This document shows, one piece after another, positions 9,451 to 19,040 of a DNA stretch of 64,000 nucleotides; within the stretch, counting starts at the first letter, position 1; every line of letters starts with the position of its first letter. Below the pieces are notes generated by a model. It saw only the letters and a program-made list of their open reading frames with translations, did not search any database and had not been told where the DNA came from. The stretch is from positions 48,566 to 112,565 of the forward strand of contig NZ_PKIZ01000007.1 in NCBI RefSeq assembly GCF_002847825.1, read 5' to 3'. Position numbers and translations under genes: made by a program. This DNA is from Kytococcus schroeteri (lineage in GTDB: Bacteria > Actinomycetota > Actinomycetes > Actinomycetales > Dermatophilaceae).

Positions 9451-10581
9451 ATGACTGCTTCGAACCAGACCCAGCCCGGGCGCCGCCGCGTCGCGCTCGT
9501 CTTCGGAGGCCGCTCCAGCGAGCACCCCGTCTCCTGCGCCACGGCCGCCAGCGTCCTGGCCGCCATCGACACCGACCGGTGGGACGTCGTGCCCATCGGC
9601 ATCACGCGGCAGGGGCAGTGGGTCGTCTCCACGGCCACCCCCGAGGAGCTCACCATCGGCGCCGGGCACATCCCGGAGATCACCGGCGGTGAGGAGAACG
9701 TCATCGTGCCGCTGGGCTCCACCCACACCGACTTCCAGGTGGTGCGCCAGGGCCTGCCGCCGGAGGTGCTCGGCGAGGTGGACGTGGTGTTCCCGCTGCT
9801 GCACGGCCCGTTCGGCGAGGACGGCACCCTGCAGGGCCTGCTCGAGATGGCCGACCTGCACTACGTGGGCTGTGGCGTCGCGGCCTCGGCGCTCATGATG
9901 GACAAGCACCACATGAAGGTGGTGTTCGAGTCCGCCGGGCTCGAGGTGGGGCCGTACGTGGTCATCACCGACCGCCGCTGGCGTGCCGACCGGCAGGGGG
10001 CCTTGGACGAGGTGGCCGGCCTGCAGCTGCCGGTCTTCGTCAAGCCGGCCCGCGCCGGGTCCTCCATGGGCATCACCCGGGTGGACGACCTCGCGGAGCT
10101 GGAGGCCGCCGTGGAGGCCGCGCGGGAGCACGACCTCAAGGTGGTCGTGGAGGAGGGCATCGACGCCCGCGAGCTCGAGTGCGCGGTGCTCGACGGCCAC
10201 GGTGCCGACGCCCCGCGGGCCAGCACGGTGGGCGAGATCGTCGTCTCCGGCGACCACGGCTTCTACGACTTCGAGGCCAAGTACCTCGACGAGTCCTCGA
10301 CCACCCTGTCGGCGCCCGCGGACGCCCCGGAGCACGTCATCGAGGAGATCCGGCGGCAGGCCGTGGTGGCCTTCGAGGCGGCCGGGTGCGAGGGCCTCTC
10401 CCGCGTGGACTTCTTCGTCACACCCGACGAGCGCATCCTCATCAACGAGATCAACACGATGCCGGGCTTCACGCCGTACTCGATGTACCCGGCGCTGTGG
10501 GCCGCCTCCGGCATCCCCTACCCGGAACTCATCGACGAGCTGCTGACGCTGGCCCTGGAGCGCCCGCTCGGCCTGCGCTGA
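9451..10581 (+). CDS. ddl: D-alanine--D-alanine ligase
   Basis: ATP-grasp ligase that makes the D-Ala-D-Ala dipeptide of peptidoglycan. The 376-residue protein has the N-terminal signature VFGGRSSEHPVSCATA (about residues 18-33), the HGPFGEDGT loop, the KPARAGSSMGI nucleotide loop and the metal-binding C-terminal INEINTMPGFTPYSMYP. All family landmarks are present. Its TGA stop abuts the stop of the convergent DUF3515 gene with no spacer, so no separate terminator fits between them. Confidence 0.97.
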   Translation: MTASNQTQPGRRRVALVFGGRSSEHPVSCATAASVLAAIDTDRWDVVPIGITRQGQWVVSTATPEELTIGAGHIPEITGGEENVIVPLGSTHTDFQVVRQGLPPEVLGEVDVVFPLLHGPFGEDGTLQGLLEMADLHYVGCGVAASALMMDKHHMKVVFESAGLEVGPYVVITDRRWRADRQGALDEVAGLQLPVFVKPARAGSSMGITRVDDLAELEAAVEAAREHDLKVVVEEGIDARELECAVLDGHGADAPRASTVGEIVVSGDHGFYDFEAKYLDESSTTLSAPADAPEHVIEEIRRQAVVAFEAAGCEGLSRVDFFVTPDERILINEINTMPGFTPYSMYPALWAASGIPYPELIDELLTLALERPLGLR

Positions 10582-11073
10582 TCAGCCGCAGCTGCGGCCG
10601 GTGGTCTTCAGGGCCCCGGCCGCGTCGGCGAAGTCGACCACGAGGTCCGAGGACTGCGGGTAGCGGCGCGGCACCAGCACCTCCAGGGCGGGGGTGCGGC
10701 CGTAGGTGACCAGGGCGATGCCGTCGTCGAGGTCCTCCACGACCCAGTCCACGCCCTCGATCGTGAGGCAGCGGTCGGTGCTGGGAGCGGGGGGCTCCAC
10801 CCCGCAGCGCGCCACGATGGCGGGGTTGCCCCAGGCCGCGGCGCTGTCGCGGGCCTCCTCGGCGACCGGTTGGCGCACGGCGCCGGCCACCGCCTGCGGG
10901 TACCGCCCGGCTGCCTGGGCACAGGCGGGCTCCGCGGCCATGGGAGCGGGGGAGACCGCCACCTCGCCCCGGGAGCACCCGGCCAGGGCGGCCCCCGCCA
11001 GCACCGTGGCGGTCGCCGCCCGCAGGGGCCGGCGGGCGGTCCGGGCGCGGACGGTGCAGGGGTGGGGGAGCAT
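10582..11073 (-). CDS. DUF3515 family putative lipoprotein
   Basis: Protein of 163 residues found in actinobacteria between ddl and thiL; function unknown. The N-terminus is basic (RARTARRPLR), then a hydrophobic stretch ends in the lipobox LAGC with the lipidated Cys at about 33. The mature part has conserved-looking Cys residues, ACAQ, ARCGV and RCLTI, and ends SCG, suggesting disulfides outside the membrane. The start is the ATG at 11073; longer upstream in-frame extension would remove the signal peptide from the N-terminus and runs over thiL. It is divergent from thiL with about 22 bases between the starts. Confidence 0.82.
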   Translation of the reverse strand: MLPHPCTVRARTARRPLRAATATVLAGAALAGCSRGEVAVSPAPMAAEPACAQAAGRYPQAVAGAVRQPVAEEARDSAAAWGNPAIVARCGVEPPAPSTDRCLTIEGVDWVVEDLDDGIALVTYGRTPALEVLVPRRYPQSSDLVVDFADAAGALKTTGRSCG

Positions 11074-11083
11074 CGGCACAGGG

Positions 11084-11089
11084 TAGCGT
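11084..11089 (+). promoter_or_regulatory. Probable -10 element of thiL
   Basis: TAGCGT lies 6 bases before the GTG start of thiL; there is no Shine-Dalgarno, suggesting a leaderless transcript. Confidence 0.35.
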
Positions 11090-11095
11090 CGCCGC

Positions 11096-12067
11096 GTGGT
11101 CCAGACCCTTGCCGACGTCTCCGAGAACGAGCTGCTGCCGCGGATCTGGCGGCACCTGCCCACCACCGGCCCGGGTGTGGAGGTCGGCCCCGGGGACGAC
11201 GCGGCGGTGCTGGTGGCCGGACCGGGTACGGTGGTGACCACCGACACCATGGTGCGGGGGGCCGACTGGCTCGACGAGTGGTCGACCGCCCGGGACGTGG
11301 GGGCCAAGGCGGTGGCGCAGAACCTGGCGGACGTGACCGCGATGGGGGGCCGCTGCACCTGGATGGTGCTCACCCTGGTGGCCGACGCCGCGACGCCCGT
11401 GCGGTGGGTGGAGGACCTGGCGCGCGGTGTGGGCGAGGCCGCGCGGCGCGCAGGGGTGGCCGTGGTGGGCGGGGACCTCTCCTCGGCCGCGCCGGGCACG
11501 CGGATGGTGAGCGTCACCGCGCTCGGGCGGGTGGCCGGCCGACCGGTGCTGCGCTCGGGGGCGCGGGCGGGGGACCAGGTGGCCGTGTCGGGGCCGTTGG
11601 GGCGGTCCGGGGCCGGCCTGGCCCTGTTGCAGCGGGGGGTGCTCGAGGGGCCGGGCAGCGCGGCGGCGGAGTGCCTGGCTCACCACCGGGCGCCGTGGGC
11701 GGACCCGGAGGCGGGGGAGGTGGCCGCCGGTGCCGGCGCGACCTCGCTCATGGACGTCTCCGACGGGCTGGCCCGTGACGGGGCCCGCATCGCGACGGCC
11801 AGCGGGGTGCGGCTCGTGCTGGACCGGGCCGGGCTGCAGCCGCTGGTGGACCGGCTGGCCCCGGCGGTCGGGGAGGGGGGGGCGTGGGAGGCCGTGCTGA
11901 CCGGCGGGGAGGAGCACTGCCTGCTGGGCACCTTCCCGGCCGGGGGGGTGCTACCCCAGGGGTGGCACCGCATCGCGTGGTGCGAGGAGGCGGAGGGGCC
12001 CGACGGTCCCGCGGTCACGCTCGACGGGCGCCCGGTGGAGGGTGGCTGGGACCACTTCCGGGCCTGA
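11096..12067 (+). CDS. thiL: Thiamine-monophosphate kinase
   Basis: Phosphorylates thiamine monophosphate to the active cofactor thiamine pyrophosphate. Length 323 residues. The N-terminal motif SENELLPRI and the glycine-rich VGPGDDAAVL (about residues 32-41), the TDTMV strand, GAKAVAQNLADVTAMGG and the metal-binding GGDLSS and MDVSDGLARD motifs are all present, as in the PurM/ThiL superfamily. Codon use shows several longer G runs than its neighbours but the frame stays open. A bidirectional hairpin follows between this gene and rpmB. Confidence 0.94.
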   Translation: MVQTLADVSENELLPRIWRHLPTTGPGVEVGPGDDAAVLVAGPGTVVTTDTMVRGADWLDEWSTARDVGAKAVAQNLADVTAMGGRCTWMVLTLVADAATPVRWVEDLARGVGEAARRAGVAVVGGDLSSAAPGTRMVSVTALGRVAGRPVLRSGARAGDQVAVSGPLGRSGAGLALLQRGVLEGPGSAAAECLAHHRAPWADPEAGEVAAGAGATSLMDVSDGLARDGARIATASGVRLVLDRAGLQPLVDRLAPAVGEGGAWEAVLTGGEEHCLLGTFPAGGVLPQGWHRIAWCEEAEGPDGPAVTLDGRPVEGGWDHFRA

Positions 12068-12109
12068 GGACCAGTCCGCCGGGGGCGGGGGCGACGGCCC
12101 GGGTACGCG

Positions 12110-12135
12110 ACAGGGCGCCCCGAGGGGCGCCCTGT
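12110..12135. terminator. Bidirectional hairpin between thiL and rpmB
   Basis: 11-bp perfect stem ACAGGGCGCCC with a CGAG loop, placed between the converging ends of thiL (+) and rpmB (-). No T-run on either side. Confidence 0.6.
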
Positions 12136-12177
12136 GTGCGTCGTGCGAGGTGCGGCGGGGCCGCGCTCACCGGTGGG

Positions 12178-12372
12178 TCAGCGAACGACCTTGCCGGCCT
12201 TGAGGCACGAGGTGCAGGCGTTGATGCGCTTCACGGTGGCGAGGTTCTCGCCGACGCGGGCGCGCACGCGCTGGATGTTCGGGCTCCAACGGCGCTTGGT
12301 GCGGCGGTTGGAGTGCGAGATGTTGTGACCGAAGCTCGGTCCCTTGCCGCAGACGTCGCAGGTGGCAGCCAC
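12178..12372 (-). CDS. rpmB: 50S ribosomal protein L28, zinc-ribbon type
   Basis: Ribosomal large-subunit protein of 64 residues. The sequence has the typical [16 protein letters not shown] segment. Two CxxC pairs (CDVCGKG near the N-terminus and CTSC near the C-terminus) make it the zinc-binding C+ form. Many actinobacteria also keep a cysteine-free paralogue used under zinc limitation; none is in this window. Start is a GTG at 12372 with AGGAGAG just upstream. It is divergent from the DAK2 gene. Confidence 0.96.
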   Translation of the reverse strand: MAATCDVCGKGPSFGHNISHSNRRTKRRWSPNIQRVRARVGENLATVKRINACTSCLKAGKVVR

Positions 12373-12477
12373 GGTTCTCTCCTGAGTGATCGATGGTCGA
12401 ATGGGCCCCGACCGGGGGTTCCGCAGGGCCCGGATCCTGGTGGATCCTGCATGCGGGAGGTCACGGGCAACCGGAGA

Positions 12478-12507
12478 ATCATAGCGGACCACCGCAGTCG
12501 GGGCCAA
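12478..12507 (-). promoter_or_regulatory. Probable promoter of rpmB
   Basis: On the minus strand TTGGCC (12507-12502) and TATGAT (12483-12478) are separated by 18 bases. TATGAT is an unusually AT-rich hexamer here. The start site would give a leader of about 100 bases before the rpmB GTG. Confidence 0.5.
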
Positions 12508-12600
12508 CCGGGGCGGTTGTCGGTGGCGGGTGCGACCATGTGCGGGTCCATCGGGAGCGCCCGTGCAGGCCTCCCGCCTCGCTCGCCCAGGAGACCCACC

Positions 12601-14346
12601 ATGGCACCCGGTCCGCGTCGTCGCCTCACGGCCACCGACGCCCGTCGCTGGCTGCTCAACGTGCGGGGTGGACTGCGTCGGGCGGCGCCGGCCCTCGACG
12701 CGGTCAACGTCTTCCCGGTGGCCGACGGCGACACCGGGACCAACATGTTCCTCACCGTGGACACCGGCCTGCGCACCGCGCCGGCCTGGGACGCCCAGGA
12801 CGTGCACGCCAGCATCGACGGGCTGGCGCGGTCCATCCTCTGGGCGGCACGGGGCAACAGCGGCGTCATCCTCGCCCAGCTCATCGCCGGAGCGGCCCAG
12901 GAGGTGGTGCGCGGTGCCGCGGGCGACGACGCCGGTGGGCTCGACGGGTCCGGGCTGGCGCGGGCCCTGGCCCGGGCGGACGCTTCGGCCTGGCAGGCCG
13001 TGGCCACCCCCGAGCAGGGCACCATCCTGAGCGTCTCGCGGGCCGCGGCGGACGCCGCACGGGAGGCGGCCGCCGCCGGGGGAGAGCTGGACGAGGTGGT
13101 GCGCCGGACCTTCGACGCCGCGCAGGTGGCCCTGGCACGCACGCCCGACCAGCTGCCGGCCCTGCGCACGGCGCACGTGGTGGACGCCGGTGCCGCCGGG
13201 CTCGTGGTGGCGTTGCGGCACCTGGTGGTCACGTGCACCGGTGAGGACCCGCAGGCGCCCGGGCTGCTGTGGCTCGGCACCCCCGCGGACGGTGGGCTGC
13301 CGCTCCCCGAGGTCCCCGGCGAGGGATCGACCGGGGAACAGGCGCGCGTGGGCGAGGACGCCGGCACAGAGGCCGCAGGGCCCGGCGAGTCCCGGGGTGA
13401 CGACGGAGCCGAGGGCTCGGTGGACACCGACGAGGAGCGGGACACCACGGCGTCGCGCTCCACGCTGGAGGTGGTGCTCAGCACGACCCTGCCCGAGGCG
13501 GCCGCCCGCAAGGCCGACCGTGTGGTCAAGCGGCTGCGCCGCCGGCTGGCGGACCTGGGGGACTCCGTGGTGGTGGCCGGCGCCGGCCGGCACTGGCGGG
13601 TGCACGTGCACGTGGCCGACGCGCCCACGGCCTCGAGGGTGACGGCACTGTGCCGCAAGGTGGGCGAGGTGGCCGACGTGCGCACCGAGAGCCTGGACGG
13701 CGCCCACGCGAGCCGGAGCGAGGTGGCGCTGCTGGTCGCCGCTTCCGGGGTGGGGCTGGTCGAGGTCCTGCGGACCGCGGGTGCAAAGGTGGTGCGCTCC
13801 TCGCCCGGCCGGCGGGCCGGCATCGGGGAGCTCGTGGAGGCCGTGCTCGCCTGCGGGGCCACCCGGGTGGTCTTCCTGCCCGGGGACGGCCAGCTGGTGC
13901 TGCCCGCCCAGGAAGCGGCTCGTCTCGTGGCCCAGCAAGGCGTGTGGATGCAGGTGGTCGAGAGCCGGACGCTGCAGGGCACCGTGGCCGCCGTGGCGGT
14001 GTGGGACCCCGCCGCCGACGCGGAGAAGGCCGCGCGGGCCCTCACCGCCGCGGCGGGGGCCACCCACGACGGGGCGGTCCGGGCCCTCCCCGGGGGCGGG
14101 GTCGTCGGCACCGTGGGTTCGCGCGAGGTGGCCCGCGGCGAGGACGTGGCCGACGTGCTGCCGGACGTGCTGGCCGAACTCCCCACCCGCGGCGTGGAGC
14201 TCGCCACCGTGGTGCTCGGGGAGGAATTGGACCCTGCCGTGGGGCGGGCCGTCGAGTCGAGCCTGCGGCTGCGACGCCGTGGCCTGGAGGTGCAGGTCGT
14301 CGAGGGCGGGCCCCGGGCGTTCCCGGTGCTCGTGGGGCTCGAGTGA
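12601..14346 (+). CDS. DAK2 domain protein, FakA-like kinase family
   Basis: Protein of 581 residues with an N-terminal DAK2 domain carrying the phosphate/Mg signature [14 protein letters not shown] (about residues 35-48) and [11 protein letters not shown], related to the fatty acid kinase subunit FakA/YloV. The C-terminal half resembles the FakA C-terminal domain. Between them is a 60-residue acidic, Gly/Glu-rich insert around residues 235-290, probably an unstructured linker. Start is the ATG at 12601 with CAGGAGA upstream; the open frame extends further up but that part is non-conserved. In other phyla such proteins phosphorylate fatty acids with a DegV/FakB carrier; no FakB gene is seen here, so the substrate is unproven. 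It lies directly before recG, a conserved order. Confidence 0.85.
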   Translation: MAPGPRRRLTATDARRWLLNVRGGLRRAAPALDAVNVFPVADGDTGTNMFLTVDTGLRTAPAWDAQDVHASIDGLARSILWAARGNSGVILAQLIAGAAQEVVRGAAGDDAGGLDGSGLARALARADASAWQAVATPEQGTILSVSRAAADAAREAAAAGGELDEVVRRTFDAAQVALARTPDQLPALRTAHVVDAGAAGLVVALRHLVVTCTGEDPQAPGLLWLGTPADGGLPLPEVPGEGSTGEQARVGEDAGTEAAGPGESRGDDGAEGSVDTDEERDTTASRSTLEVVLSTTLPEAAARKADRVVKRLRRRLADLGDSVVVAGAGRHWRVHVHVADAPTASRVTALCRKVGEVADVRTESLDGAHASRSEVALLVAASGVGLVEVLRTAGAKVVRSSPGRRAGIGELVEAVLACGATRVVFLPGDGQLVLPAQEAARLVAQQGVWMQVVESRTLQGTVAAVAVWDPAADAEKAARALTAAAGATHDGAVRALPGGGVVGTVGSREVARGEDVADVLPDVLAELPTRGVELATVVLGEELDPAVGRAVESSLRLRRRGLEVQVVEGGPRAFPVLVGLE

Positions 14347-14356
14347 GGGGGCCGGC

Positions 14357-16573
14357 GTGGTGACCTGGGACGCCCGGCTGCCGTCCGTCATCGGGGAGCG
14401 GGAGGCCAAGCGGCTGGAGAAGGAGCGCGGCCTGCGGACCGTGGGCGACCTGGTGCAGTTCGTGCCCACCCGCTACCTGGACCCCGAGCGGCCGGCGGCG
14501 ATGGCAGACCTCACCGTCGGGGAGAGCTCGGTGGTGGTGGGCACCGTGGTCTCCGCGCAGCAGGTGCCGATGCGCAACCAGCCGCGGCGCAAGCGGCTCG
14601 TGGTGCAGACGCGCGACGACGCCGGGGGCCGGTTGACGGTGGTCTTCTTCACCGCCTTCGGGCACACCACCCGCCTCGTGCCCGGGGCGAGGGTGATGTT
14701 CATCGGCACCGTGGGGGAGTACCGCGGCGCGCTGCAGATGACGCACCCCGACTACGTGGTGCTGGAGTCCGCCGGCGAGGAGGCCGGCGCGTTCGCCGAG
14801 CCGGCCGAGGGCCTCATCGGGCTGTACAAGGAGGTCAAGCAGCTCACCTCCGTGCAGGTCGGCCAGGCCGCCGCCATGGCCCTGCACGCCCTGGACGAGG
14901 CACCCGACGTGCTGCCCCCCTCGGTGGCCGCTGCGCAGGGGCTCACCGCGACCGAGGCGTGGACGCTGCTGCACCGCCCGGCCGACTGGTCCGACGTGCA
15001 GCGGGCCCGGGCGCGGCTGCGCTTCTCCGAGGCGTTCGAGCTGCAGGTGGTGCTGGCCCGGCTGCGGGCCCGGCACGAGGCCGACCCGGCCACGCCGCGT
15101 CCGCGGCGCGAGGGCGGCGTGGCCGCCCGCTTCGACGCCGCCCTGCCGTTCGCGCTCACCGCCGCGCAGGAGCGGGTGGGGCGCGAGATCGCCGAGGAGA
15201 TGGGGCACACCCACCCGATGCACCGGCTGCTGCAGGGAGACGTCGGCTCGGGCAAGACGATGGTGGCGCTGCGGGCCATGCTGCAGGCCGTGGACTCCGG
15301 CGGGCAGGCCGCGATGCTCGCCCCCACCGAGATCCTGGCTACCCAGCACCACCGCGGCCTCGTGCGGGCGCTGGGCGACCTCGCCACCGCGGGCCGGCTC
15401 GCCGGGGGCGTGGAGGTGCGGCTCCTCACCGGCTCCATGACGGCCTCGCAGCGGCAGAAGGTGCTGCTGGACACTCTGGCCGGCGAGGTGGACGTGCTCG
15501 TGGGCACCCACGCGCTGCTGGAGGACTCGGTGACCTTCGCCGACCTGGCCCTGGTGGTCATCGACGAGCAGCACCGCTTCGGCGTGGAGCAGCGTGACGC
15601 GCTGCGGGCCAAGGCCGACCCGCCCCCGCACCTGCTGGTCATGACCGCCACGCCGATCCCGCGGACCGTGGCCATGACGGTGTTCGGCGACATGGACGTC
15701 TCGGTGCTCGACGAGCTGCCCGCAGGCCGGCAGCCGGTGGCCACGCACGTGGTGCCGGCCGACAACGTCGTGTGGACCGAGCGGGCGTGGGACCGCATCG
15801 CCGAGGAGGTGGCGGCCGGGCGCCAGGCGTTCGTGGTGGCCTCCCGCATCGACACCGCCGAGGAGGAGTCCCCCGCGACGGACGACGACCCGGCACGGGG
15901 CGACGTGCGCGAGGTGCCCGGGCAGCCCGCGCTGGTCGACCCCGACGCGCCCGTGGCCGAGCCGCGCCCGCCCGCGGTGGGCGTCGAGGACCTGCTCGTG
16001 ACCGCCCGGGAGAAACTCGGCGGGCGGGGGGTCCGGGTGGAGATGGTGCACGGCCGCATGCCCACCGACCAGAAGGACACCGTGATGTCGTCCTTCGCCG
16101 CCGGCGAGGTGGACGTGCTCGTGGCCACCACCGTGGTGGAGGTGGGCGTGGACGTGCCCAACGCCACGGTGATGCTCGTGGTGGACGCCGACCGGTTCGG
16201 CATCGCCCAGCTGCACCAGCTGCGCGGCCGCATCGGGCGTGGCGGGCACCCCGGCCTGTGCCTGCTCATGACGCACGTGGCCACCGGCCCCACCCACGAG
16301 CGGCTGGAGCGCGTGGCGTCCACGACCGACGGGTTCGAGCTGGCCCGGGCCGACCTGGAGATGCGCCGCGAGGGCGACGTGCTCGGTGCTGCGCAGAGCG
16401 GCCGTTCGGGACTGGAGTACGTGCGCGTGCTGCACGACGCCGAGCTCATCGGCCAGGCGCGCGAGGCCGCCCGGGCGTACGTGGAGCAGGACCCCGAGCT
16501 CACCGCGTGGGAGCCGCTGGCCCGCGCGGTGGCCGCCCGTGACGAGAGTGCCGCCTGGTTGGAGCGCAGCTGA
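14357..16573 (+). CDS. recG: ATP-dependent DNA helicase RecG
   Basis: Branch-migration helicase that regresses stalled forks and processes recombination intermediates. About 738 residues. An N-terminal wedge/OB domain contains FVPTRYLDP and the GTV repeats. Walker A is GDVGSGKT (about 294-301), the Walker B box is DEQH (about 403-406) followed by [11 protein letters not shown], and motif III is MTATPIPRT. The helicase C domain has [11 protein letters not shown] and QLRGRIGR. A 45-residue Pro/Asp/Glu-rich insert around 515-560 separates the two motor lobes and is longer than in E. coli. GTG at 14357 (or the adjacent GTG at 14360) follows a GAGGGGG ribosome site. The stop overlaps the rsmD ATG. 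Confidence 0.96.
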   Translation: MVTWDARLPSVIGEREAKRLEKERGLRTVGDLVQFVPTRYLDPERPAAMADLTVGESSVVVGTVVSAQQVPMRNQPRRKRLVVQTRDDAGGRLTVVFFTAFGHTTRLVPGARVMFIGTVGEYRGALQMTHPDYVVLESAGEEAGAFAEPAEGLIGLYKEVKQLTSVQVGQAAAMALHALDEAPDVLPPSVAAAQGLTATEAWTLLHRPADWSDVQRARARLRFSEAFELQVVLARLRARHEADPATPRPRREGGVAARFDAALPFALTAAQERVGREIAEEMGHTHPMHRLLQGDVGSGKTMVALRAMLQAVDSGGQAAMLAPTEILATQHHRGLVRALGDLATAGRLAGGVEVRLLTGSMTASQRQKVLLDTLAGEVDVLVGTHALLEDSVTFADLALVVIDEQHRFGVEQRDALRAKADPPPHLLVMTATPIPRTVAMTVFGDMDVSVLDELPAGRQPVATHVVPADNVVWTERAWDRIAEEVAAGRQAFVVASRIDTAEEESPATDDDPARGDVREVPGQPALVDPDAPVAEPRPPAVGVEDLLVTAREKLGGRGVRVEMVHGRMPTDQKDTVMSSFAAGEVDVLVATTVVEVGVDVPNATVMLVVDADRFGIAQLHQLRGRIGRGGHPGLCLLMTHVATGPTHERLERVASTTDGFELARADLEMRREGDVLGAAQSGRSGLEYVRVLHDAELIGQAREAARAYVEQDPELTAWEPLARAVAARDESAAWLERS

Positions 16574-17178
16574 TGAGGATCATCGCCGGGGCCCACGGGG
16601 GCCGCCGCATCGAGGCACCGCGGGGCGCCGACACCCGCCCGACGAGCGACCGGGTGCGCGAGGCGCTCTTCGCCGCCCTGGAGCACGAGGGGGTGCTGCG
16701 CGACGCGTGGGTGCTCGACCTCTTCGCCGGGTCCGGCGCGCTGGGGCTCGAGGCCGCCAGCCGGGGCGCGCGACGGGTGGACTGCGTGGACCAGGCGGCG
16801 CCCGCGGCACGGGTGGCGCAGCAGAACGTCCGGGCCCTGGGCGTGGGCGGGGCCGTGAGCGTGCACCGGCGTGGCGTGCAGGCCTTCCTCGAGGCCGGGC
16901 GCGCGCCCCTCGTGGGTGAGGGCACCGACCTGCCCGACGGCGGCCGCGTGGTGCTCGCGCTGCTCGACCCGCCCTATCCCCTCGGCGAGGAGGAGCTGGC
17001 CGGCGTGCTGCGGGCGCTCGCCGAGGACTGGCTGGCCCCGGCCGCCGTGGTGGTGGTGGAGCGCTCCTCGCGCAGCCCCGAGCCCACCTGGCCGGCCGGT
17101 CTTCGGCGCTTCCGCCGCCGCGACCACGGGGAGACCACCCTGTGGTTCGCCGAGCCGGATGACACGATGGAGGCGTGA
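16573..17178 (+). CDS. rsmD: 16S rRNA (guanine966-N2)-methyltransferase
   Basis: Methylates G966 of 16S rRNA using S-adenosylmethionine. Length 201 residues. Starts [16 protein letters not shown], with [13 protein letters not shown], the SAM-binding [15 protein letters not shown] (about residues 46-60) and the catalytic DPPY ([10 protein letters not shown]). It overlaps recG by the ATG/TGA junction and overlaps the GTG of coaD by four bases, so the three genes form one translationally coupled unit. Confidence 0.95.
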   Translation: MRIIAGAHGGRRIEAPRGADTRPTSDRVREALFAALEHEGVLRDAWVLDLFAGSGALGLEAASRGARRVDCVDQAAPAARVAQQNVRALGVGGAVSVHRRGVQAFLEAGRAPLVGEGTDLPDGGRVVLALLDPPYPLGEEELAGVLRALAEDWLAPAAVVVVERSSRSPEPTWPAGLRRFRRRDHGETTLWFAEPDDTMEA

Positions 17179-17645
17179 CCACCGCCCTGCTGCCCGGCTC
17201 CTACGACCCGCTCACCAACGGCCACCTCGACGTGGTGCGCCGCGCCGCCGCCCTCTACGACCGCACGGTGGTGGCGGTGGTGCACAACCCGGAGAAGACC
17301 GGCATGCTGCCCGTGGCCGAGCGGGTGCGCGTCATCGAGGAGTCCGTGGGAGACCTGCCCGGGGTGGAGGTCTCCGCCCACACCGGCCTGCTCGTGGACG
17401 TGGTCCGCGCGGTCGGCGCCGACGTGGTGGTCAAGGGCATCCGCAGCGAGACCGACTACGCCTACGAGCAGCCGATGGCGGCCATGAACCGGCACCTGTC
17501 GGGCATCGAGACGCTGCTGCTGCCCGCCTCCGGCGAGGTGGCGCACGTGAGTTCCACCCTGGTGCGGCAGATCTCGGCCGGCGGGGGCGACGTCTCCGAC
17601 CTCGTGCCGGCCCCGGTGCTGGCGGCGCTCGCGGCCCGCGCCTGA
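17175..17645 (+). CDS. coaD: Phosphopantetheine adenylyltransferase
   Basis: Transfers AMP to 4'-phosphopantetheine, the penultimate step of coenzyme A synthesis. 156 residues, normal for the family. The nucleotidyltransferase signature is [14 protein letters not shown], with the HxGH-type T/NGH motif, and the C-terminal ISSTLVR-like motif appears as [29 protein letters not shown] matches the pantetheine-binding loop. Starts at a GTG that overlaps the rsmD stop. Confidence 0.97.
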   Translation: MTTALLPGSYDPLTNGHLDVVRRAAALYDRTVVAVVHNPEKTGMLPVAERVRVIEESVGDLPGVEVSAHTGLLVDVVRAVGADVVVKGIRSETDYAYEQPMAAMNRHLSGIETLLLPASGEVAHVSSTLVRQISAGGGDVSDLVPAPVLAALAARA

Positions 17646-17726
17646 GCGCGACGGCGCCGTGGGGGAGGGCCGGGGCACAGCGCCTGACCGGCGAGGTCGT
17701 CGGTGCCCTGTGGGACGATGGGCCGC

Positions 17727-18287
17727 ATGATCGAGCTCGACCGTCGGCACCCCCTCGCCCTCGACCTGCGCAGCTTCGGACGCCGCGCCGGCACCACCGA
17801 GTCCGGGGAGTTCGAGGTCCCGGCCCCCGAGGGCATCGGCACCGACGTGATGGCGGTGGAGCCCGGCTCGCCGCTGGGGCTCGACCTGCGTCTGGAGTCC
17901 CTCGTGGACGGGGTCCTGGCCTCCGGCACCGTGACCGCCACCGCGCGCGGCAACTGCGTGCGCTGCCTCACCGACCTCGACGAGCCCGTGGACACCGACT
18001 TCCAGGTGCTCTACGTGTGGCCCGGGGGGCGCGAGGACGGCGAGGAGGTGGACCCCGAGACCCAGGAGGACGTCCGCGAGATGGAGGGCGACCTCATGGA
18101 CCTCGAGCCCGCCGTGCGCGACGCCGTGGTGCCCACCTTCCCGTTCCAGCCGGTCTGCTCCGAGGACTGCCCCGGCCTGTGCGACCGCTGCGGCGAGCGG
18201 CTGGCCGGCGACCCGGACCATGCCCACGAGGAGCTCGACCCCCGCTGGGCCGCCCTGGCCGACCTGACCCGCTCCGACGACCAGTGA
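17727..18287 (+). CDS. YceD/DUF177 family protein
   Basis: Protein of 186 residues of the YceD (DUF177) family, whose members are usually encoded beside rpmF and have been linked to 23S rRNA or large-subunit assembly. It has a Cys-rich pattern: NCVRCLTDL in the middle and [13 protein letters not shown] near the C-terminus, suggesting a zinc site. The ATG at 17727 follows a GACGAT hexamer 7 bases upstream; an upstream in-frame ATG at 17703 is less likely. The expected rpmF gene is absent: the stop overlaps the GTG of rnc directly. Confidence 0.88.
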   Translation: MIELDRRHPLALDLRSFGRRAGTTESGEFEVPAPEGIGTDVMAVEPGSPLGLDLRLESLVDGVLASGTVTATARGNCVRCLTDLDEPVDTDFQVLYVWPGGREDGEEVDPETQEDVREMEGDLMDLEPAVRDAVVPTFPFQPVCSEDCPGLCDRCGERLAGDPDHAHEELDPRWAALADLTRSDDQ

Positions 18288-19039
18288 GCCCGGCCGCACG
18301 ACCCGTCTCCGAGCTGGCCGACCGCCTCGAGGAGGTGGTCGGTGCCCGCGTGGACGAGGACCTGCTGCTGCGGGCGGTGACGCACCGCTCGTACAGCTAC
18401 GAGAACGACGACGCCCCGCACAACGAGCGCCTGGAGTTCCTCGGGGACTCCGTGCTGGGCCTGGTGGTGACCAACCACCTGTACCGCTCCAACCCGGACC
18501 TGCCCGAGGGCGAGCTGGCCAAGCTGCGCAGCGCCGTGGTGAGCGCCCGGGCCCTCGGCGGCGAGGCCGGCCGCCTGGAGCTGGGCAGCTACTTCCGCCT
18601 CGGCCGGGGCGAGGAGGGCTCCGGCGGGCGGCAGAAGAACTCGATCCTCGCCGACGCGGTGGAGGCCGTCATCGGGGCGGTGTACCTCTCGGTGGGGCTC
18701 GAGGCAGCGACCACCGTGGTGCACCACCTGCTCGACGAACTCATGGAGCGCTCGCAGACGATGGGCGCCGCGCTGGACTGGAAGACCAGCCTCCAGGAGC
18801 TCGGCTCCGCGCGCGGTCTGGGGCTGCCGGAGTACCGCATCACCGACTCCGGCCCGGACCACGCCAAGGTCTTCGAGGCCACGGCCCTGCTCGGCGGGGA
18901 GCCGGTGGGCACCGGCACCGGGCGCACCAAGAAGGCCGCGGAGATGATGGCCGCCGAGGCGGCTTGGGAGCACTTGAACCCCCAGGGCGATGCGGGTGAG
19001 GACGGTGGCGCCCCGGCCGCGTCCTCCGAGGTCGCCTGA
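18284..19039 (+). CDS. rnc: Ribonuclease III
   Basis: Double-strand-specific endoribonuclease that processes rRNA precursors and structured mRNAs. 251 residues. The catalytic signature [14 protein letters not shown] lies at about 46-59, the second acidic pair in [16 protein letters not shown]-terminal double-stranded RNA-binding domain (about 160-235) holds the [19 protein letters not shown] signature. The GTG at 18284 overlaps the yceD stop by four bases. A short Gly/Ala/Glu tail ends the protein. mutM begins one base after the stop. Confidence 0.97.
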   Translation: MSPAARPVSELADRLEEVVGARVDEDLLLRAVTHRSYSYENDDAPHNERLEFLGDSVLGLVVTNHLYRSNPDLPEGELAKLRSAVVSARALGGEAGRLELGSYFRLGRGEEGSGGRQKNSILADAVEAVIGAVYLSVGLEAATTVVHHLLDELMERSQTMGAALDWKTSLQELGSARGLGLPEYRITDSGPDHAKVFEATALLGGEPVGTGTGRTKKAAEMMAAEAAWEHLNPQGDAGEDGGAPAASSEVA

Positions 19040-19040
19040 G

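Noticed and set aside
12430..12450. Two GGATCCTG repeats upstream of rpmB as an operator
   Set aside because: Only two short copies in a GC-rich leader; no symmetry or further copies to support a site.
12601..16573. DAK2 protein and RecG as one fusion
   Set aside because: They lie in different frames with a stop at 14344-14346 and a ribosome site before the recG GTG.
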